This document shows positions 56,052 through 60,000 of a stretch of DNA of 60,000 nucleotides, in pieces. This stretch comes from Polytrichum commune (taxonomy: Eukaryota; Streptophyta; Polytrichopsida; Polytrichales; Polytrichaceae), in NCBI GenBank assembly GCA_950295325.1, contig OX485808.1, positions 30,154,527 to 30,214,526 of the forward strand, in the 5' to 3' direction. The notes below the pieces were generated by a model. It did not search any database, was not told the DNA's origin, and worked only from the letters and a program-made list of their open reading frames with translations. The translations under genes were made by a program, and so were the position numbers. Within the stretch, counting starts at the first letter, position 1; every line of letters begins with the position of its first letter.

Positions 56052-59000
56052 GAGGCAAGTTAGTCAAACCCCCTACTTGTATAGTAGAGTCTCCCTAATT
56101 TGAGCATCAAAATTTGGTCCATGTTGTTGCCGGGTCGTACTTGTCAACAAGTGGGACCGGTGTGATCTTCGAGGTTTAAGTTATTTGTTAGGTGGAATAT
56201 TGTTTGTTGTGTTTTGGTTTGATTTGGTTGTGGTGCGGTGCGGTGCACACGTCTATTTAGTTGGAGTTGGAAGTGGAGGCGAGTGTGGAACAAAATGCGC
56301 ATTGTGTTGGTTAGGTTGGACAGAAAATCCAATGTGTTCTGGACTGCGGTGGCTTCTTGTGGATGTGTAGGTTTTTTTGCTCTGTGCGAGTTGCCAATAA
56401 CCTGCAACTATATATCTCAAGTGGTTGTTGTTAAGCGTATTTTTACAAACGTTGAATTTCTTTGAGCATCAGGTGGGGGAAGGGGTCCTTGGGAGCTCCG
56501 TGTTGATGTTGTGTGTCTATTTCTATTGGAGTTGGCATGTCAAGGTTTATGAACCAATATAAGGGAGTTTTTGGGGTCTCTAAGTGAAAATGGATGTGCC
56601 AAGATCCTCGTATGACATGATTTAGGGGGCCTTGATCACCTGCAAACCGGTTCTCGGTTTCTTAGAACAGTTGGTACTCCAGCCTTCGAATATGTGATAC
56701 TCTTCTTTCTCTCTAATATTCTGGCGGTACGAAAGTGTCTGAGGGGGTTCAGACCATTTCATGACCTAGTCTTAGCAAAGTTGTGTGGGGAGTGAGGAAG
56801 TGGGCTCCCTTACTTTTTGTACTCTCTCGTGCAGATGATTGAAAACTGTTCCACGGTTTGAACACTTAAACTGTATACTTTGAGTATGCTTCCACACATC
56901 TGAGCGAGAAAGACTTCAAGCTTGGAGAAGAATTCATGTAGAAATTTTTATATCTCAAACTCATCGAAGTACCGTAGTTTTAAAAAAATGTTGTTAATGA
57001 CCTGGTTCACGAGGCTATAGATAGAATAGTGTGTTGATGGGATATTGGTATTGCCTTTCTTACAAAATGATTGATTGCGACGATTGAAGATGCATGAATT
57101 TGTTTCAAATATCTCCATGATGTGGGTTTCCTAGATCTTTGTCGGGAATACCGAAGTTGTGAGTATTGATGTGTATCTTCATGAGCTAGGATCAATGGTT
57201 GTGGAGGAAGCCAACAGTGATTGTTGGAACATGGGTGTTCGAACTTTAAAGCAACTTGATATTTTCTTGTGTTTAGCGAAAGGGGACTTCTTTTGATCAG
57301 GTTAGAGACTATTTGTGGGGCCTTTTTCATGGAGGTATAGATATCAACATAAATTCACAAATGATTGTTCATCGTTGTATGAGTACTGATGGTGGAGGCA
57401 TGTACTATATGCTAGCCAAATACTGCGACTAAATGTTTTTGCATCTAATGGTGTCTTCCAAGTGTACATTTTAAGACATCATAGTTGTGATCATCATTGT
57501 ACAACCCGCGGGCTGTATGATTCTTTGAAAGGGAGCAAAGTTGTGGCAAGTAGTTATCCTCTTGTAGGTGGTGCTGAAGGAGATGGCGCCGGACTACAAG
57601 GTGAGCATTCTTAAACCTTCAAACTTATGACGAGTTTGTTAGCTCCAAATCATTTGAAGAGACGTATGTAACAATTTTGGTTCAATCATCTACTCGTTTG
57701 GTTCGTTTGGGTGAGGGTTTGTAGTTCTTACTTGTGTAATTTTTGTTGTTGTGAAGAATTGCCTTTGTGGAAGGTATGGATATACCTAATCCACGAGGAT
57801 TTGGCATGCCAAAAGATGAGGAAGTTGAATTTTTTGTTGGACATGTGTGCGCTTGGCTAGTGGGAGTTCACATATTGGGCACTCAGTTGGTAGAATCCTA
57901 CCCAAGTTTGTCCTCTTGGCCCAAAGTTGAACCTATCAACTTGCTTTGTTCCTCGGCATAGTATTGTTACAATCCCTTGGGGCCACTTGTCGTAGTACTT
58001 TCATTGTCCCATGGGCAACCTGCTCTCGTGTTGTGGTTGTTGCTCTTGAACAAGTTATGAACTAAAGATCTTGTTGGTGGTACTTTATGCAATGTTGTGA
58101 TAATGCACACCTGGGTACGCAACTCTTATATTCTACGCAGGGGGCATCAACATTAAAGGGACTTAAGAGGACACCTTTTTAAAAAATGATATCAAATTAT
58201 ACAAAAATTAAAGGAGCAAAAGGTTGGGTGAAGACCAAACTATATTAAATGAGATGTAGAAAAAGTTGGGTTACATATTTATCAAAAAAAAACCAGATAA
58301 TGTATATAAAGAATTAAAACACCCATTTTTTTAACCTTGTAGAGTGTCTAATTTTAAAAGATCCACACGAGTAGTTGCCTCCAATTAAAATTAACAGTCA
58401 TTCGCAATGTTTTGTTTATAATAATAAAAACTTAAAATTTTACTTAAAAACCCAAAAAGTTGGGTAGTTTAGCCTATGAAACATGTAATATAATCATATA
58501 ATTAGTTTTCTAATGAAATTATATACTTCAAGGAATATTCATTTCCTCTATATAGTTATATTCTTGGATTCCTTGTTAGAAGCGCTACAAGACTTTTCTA
58601 CATTAAAACAAATTCTATTTGAATTTGTGAAAGCATTTTTATCTTGAGTGTTTTGAAACTTCATAAGGTAATTATCTAATGAGAGGAAGGAAAAAGAATA
58701 ATACTAATATGGGACATTGTTGATCAACATACATATTATATATGTGCTTCCACGACGTGTATTTGAATCAGTAACATTACACCAAACTTCAAAAGTGCAT
58801 TTGAAGAGACAATCACATAGGGTTGCTTATAAAACAATTGTCCAACAATGGATGTAATTAGCTTAAACACAAGTTTTTGTGCAAGGGGGTTAAGGTGTTG
58901 ACTTGCGATACCAAGTAACTATGGTAAAGTCACATTTCACTTCAACTAGTGGATCCATGTAAGTGTACATGCTATTGTGAAGACTAGGATGTAAGATGTT

Positions 59001-60000
59001 TTTTTAATATTACCACAATAATCTTGTTGCTTATTTACCAATAGATATTTTCTTGTAGCAATTTGAGTCCAATATGAGATTCAATACTACAATATTTGTA
59101 ATATATTCATGAAATGTTGGGGGATTAAAAATCTTGTCATAATGATGAGCCAATTTAGTATAGTTGAAATCCTAAGCTAGGAATGTTCTTAGGAAGTTAG
59201 AGGAAGTCAACTAGTAGGATCATCGTTCCATCCTACAACATGGTCTCCTTGAACTAAGAATCCAAGATTTGTCAAGCAAATACAAACTATAGAATAAACA
59301 ACACTATGTAGACATTATGCAAAGCTAGCTTGTGATGACCAATTTGATAGTCTACAGTAATAGTGTCTTTGAGACATAGATATATAGACATTGTGATTAT
59401 TGTTGTTTTTTAGTGGGCAAACATTTAGAGGTAGGCATGTGCCTATTGCAAACAAGGGGATCTCTTGATAGAATCAATAATGCACAATCAACTTGTTGAA
59501 GTTGAATTGCTACTTCAACGACAATGACTTTGTCTCAACCAGTCATGCTAAGTGTATCTAGTTTGACATGTTTGGTTTGGTATGTTGATGAGCGGGCATG
59601 GCTTAAATGTCTAGCCATGGCCTAAATCAAGATAATTTTTTTTTCATGATTTAGAGTTATTAGAGAAAAATATCGTGCAGTAATAGTTGTAAATCTTTGA
59701 TTATGTTGGTTGATTTCATTAATGTACTTCTTGAAGAAAAGGTGAACTCTATAGTTCAACTTTCAGTTTTGAAATTTTGTTCATGGAGTTGTGTGCATAG
59801 AAGGAAAACATTGTGTCTTGACATTGTTAACAATGTGAGTTGTCATGTGGAAAAGGCTAAAGCATTGAAGGAGAATTGTCATTGTAGAATCGACTATAAC
59901 TATATGCTTTCAATTAAGCATATTGTATCGATTTCAATTTGAAGAGGTTGTGGTTGGTATGTCGAATATCACTCACAAGCTTCATACAAATATGAACATT
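56052..60000. repeat. Right arm of the large duplication
   Basis: Diverged copy of 1-7140 in the same orientation. The last base of the window corresponds to about 7138, some 190-330 bases before the possible receptor starts. It is shorter than the left arm because the second copy of the 440-1230 block and the 4140-5720 part are missing. Open frames such as 57767-57961 and 59697-59942 parallel left-arm frames but carry different lesions, so they are unlikely to be genes. Confidence 0.8.

Overview
The window looks like nuclear DNA of a moss. The main reasons are a gene that joins a protein kinase, an NB-ARC ATPase and leucine-rich repeats in one reading order (the bryophyte kinase-NBS-LRR or 'PNL' class of immune receptor), a two-exon plant-type SNF8/VPS22 gene with GT-AG splicing, wide AT-rich spacers, and remains of plant DNA transposons. 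No prokaryotic operon structure, rRNA or CRISPR array is visible. The species cannot be named from the sequence.

Layout. 1-7140 is non-coding repeat mosaic, and a second diverged copy of it fills 56052-60000. About 7441-13566 is the PNL receptor gene: exon 1 carries a helical N-terminus and the kinase, exon 2 the NB-ARC ATPase, exon 3 the LRR. The LRR is an unusually uniform tandem array of a 144-bp (48-residue, two-LRR) unit that runs on to about 17430, roughly 43 units. The reading frame ends at 13566 because of a one-base loss. The same lesion occurs at five places in the array, carried along by duplication of array blocks, so everything after 13566 is probably relic. 17431-21855 is spacer with two dispersed repeats. 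21856-22495 is a three-copy tandem repeat in the 5' region of an intronless, GC-richer gene of unknown function (22504-23847). 28148-29360 is SNF8/VPS22, a subunit of the ESCRT-II sorting complex.

From 29.4 to 56 kb I find no gene I can assign with confidence. This stretch holds a possible minus-strand gene near 30.6-31.2 kb, two small open frames, a GC-rich island (38.8-39.9 kb), an 18-bp minisatellite, a foldback/MITE-like element (41.7-42.3 kb), a decayed SWIM-zinc-finger transposase-like pseudogene (44.8-46.8 kb), a pair of 0.86-kb direct repeats (47.1 and 49.4 kb), and a minus-strand patch where a class III peroxidase fragment lies next to a hAT transposase C-terminus (52.4-52.9 kb).

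Interpretation. The functional genes are the housekeeping SNF8 gene, the unknown single-exon gene and the PNL receptor; I see no evidence that they work together. The most notable material is the receptor: a recently homogenised LRR array in which a truncating deletion has itself been copied, and flanking duplication that places a probable second receptor gene just past the right edge of the window. All coordinates and repeat matches were found by eye; no alignment or database search was run.
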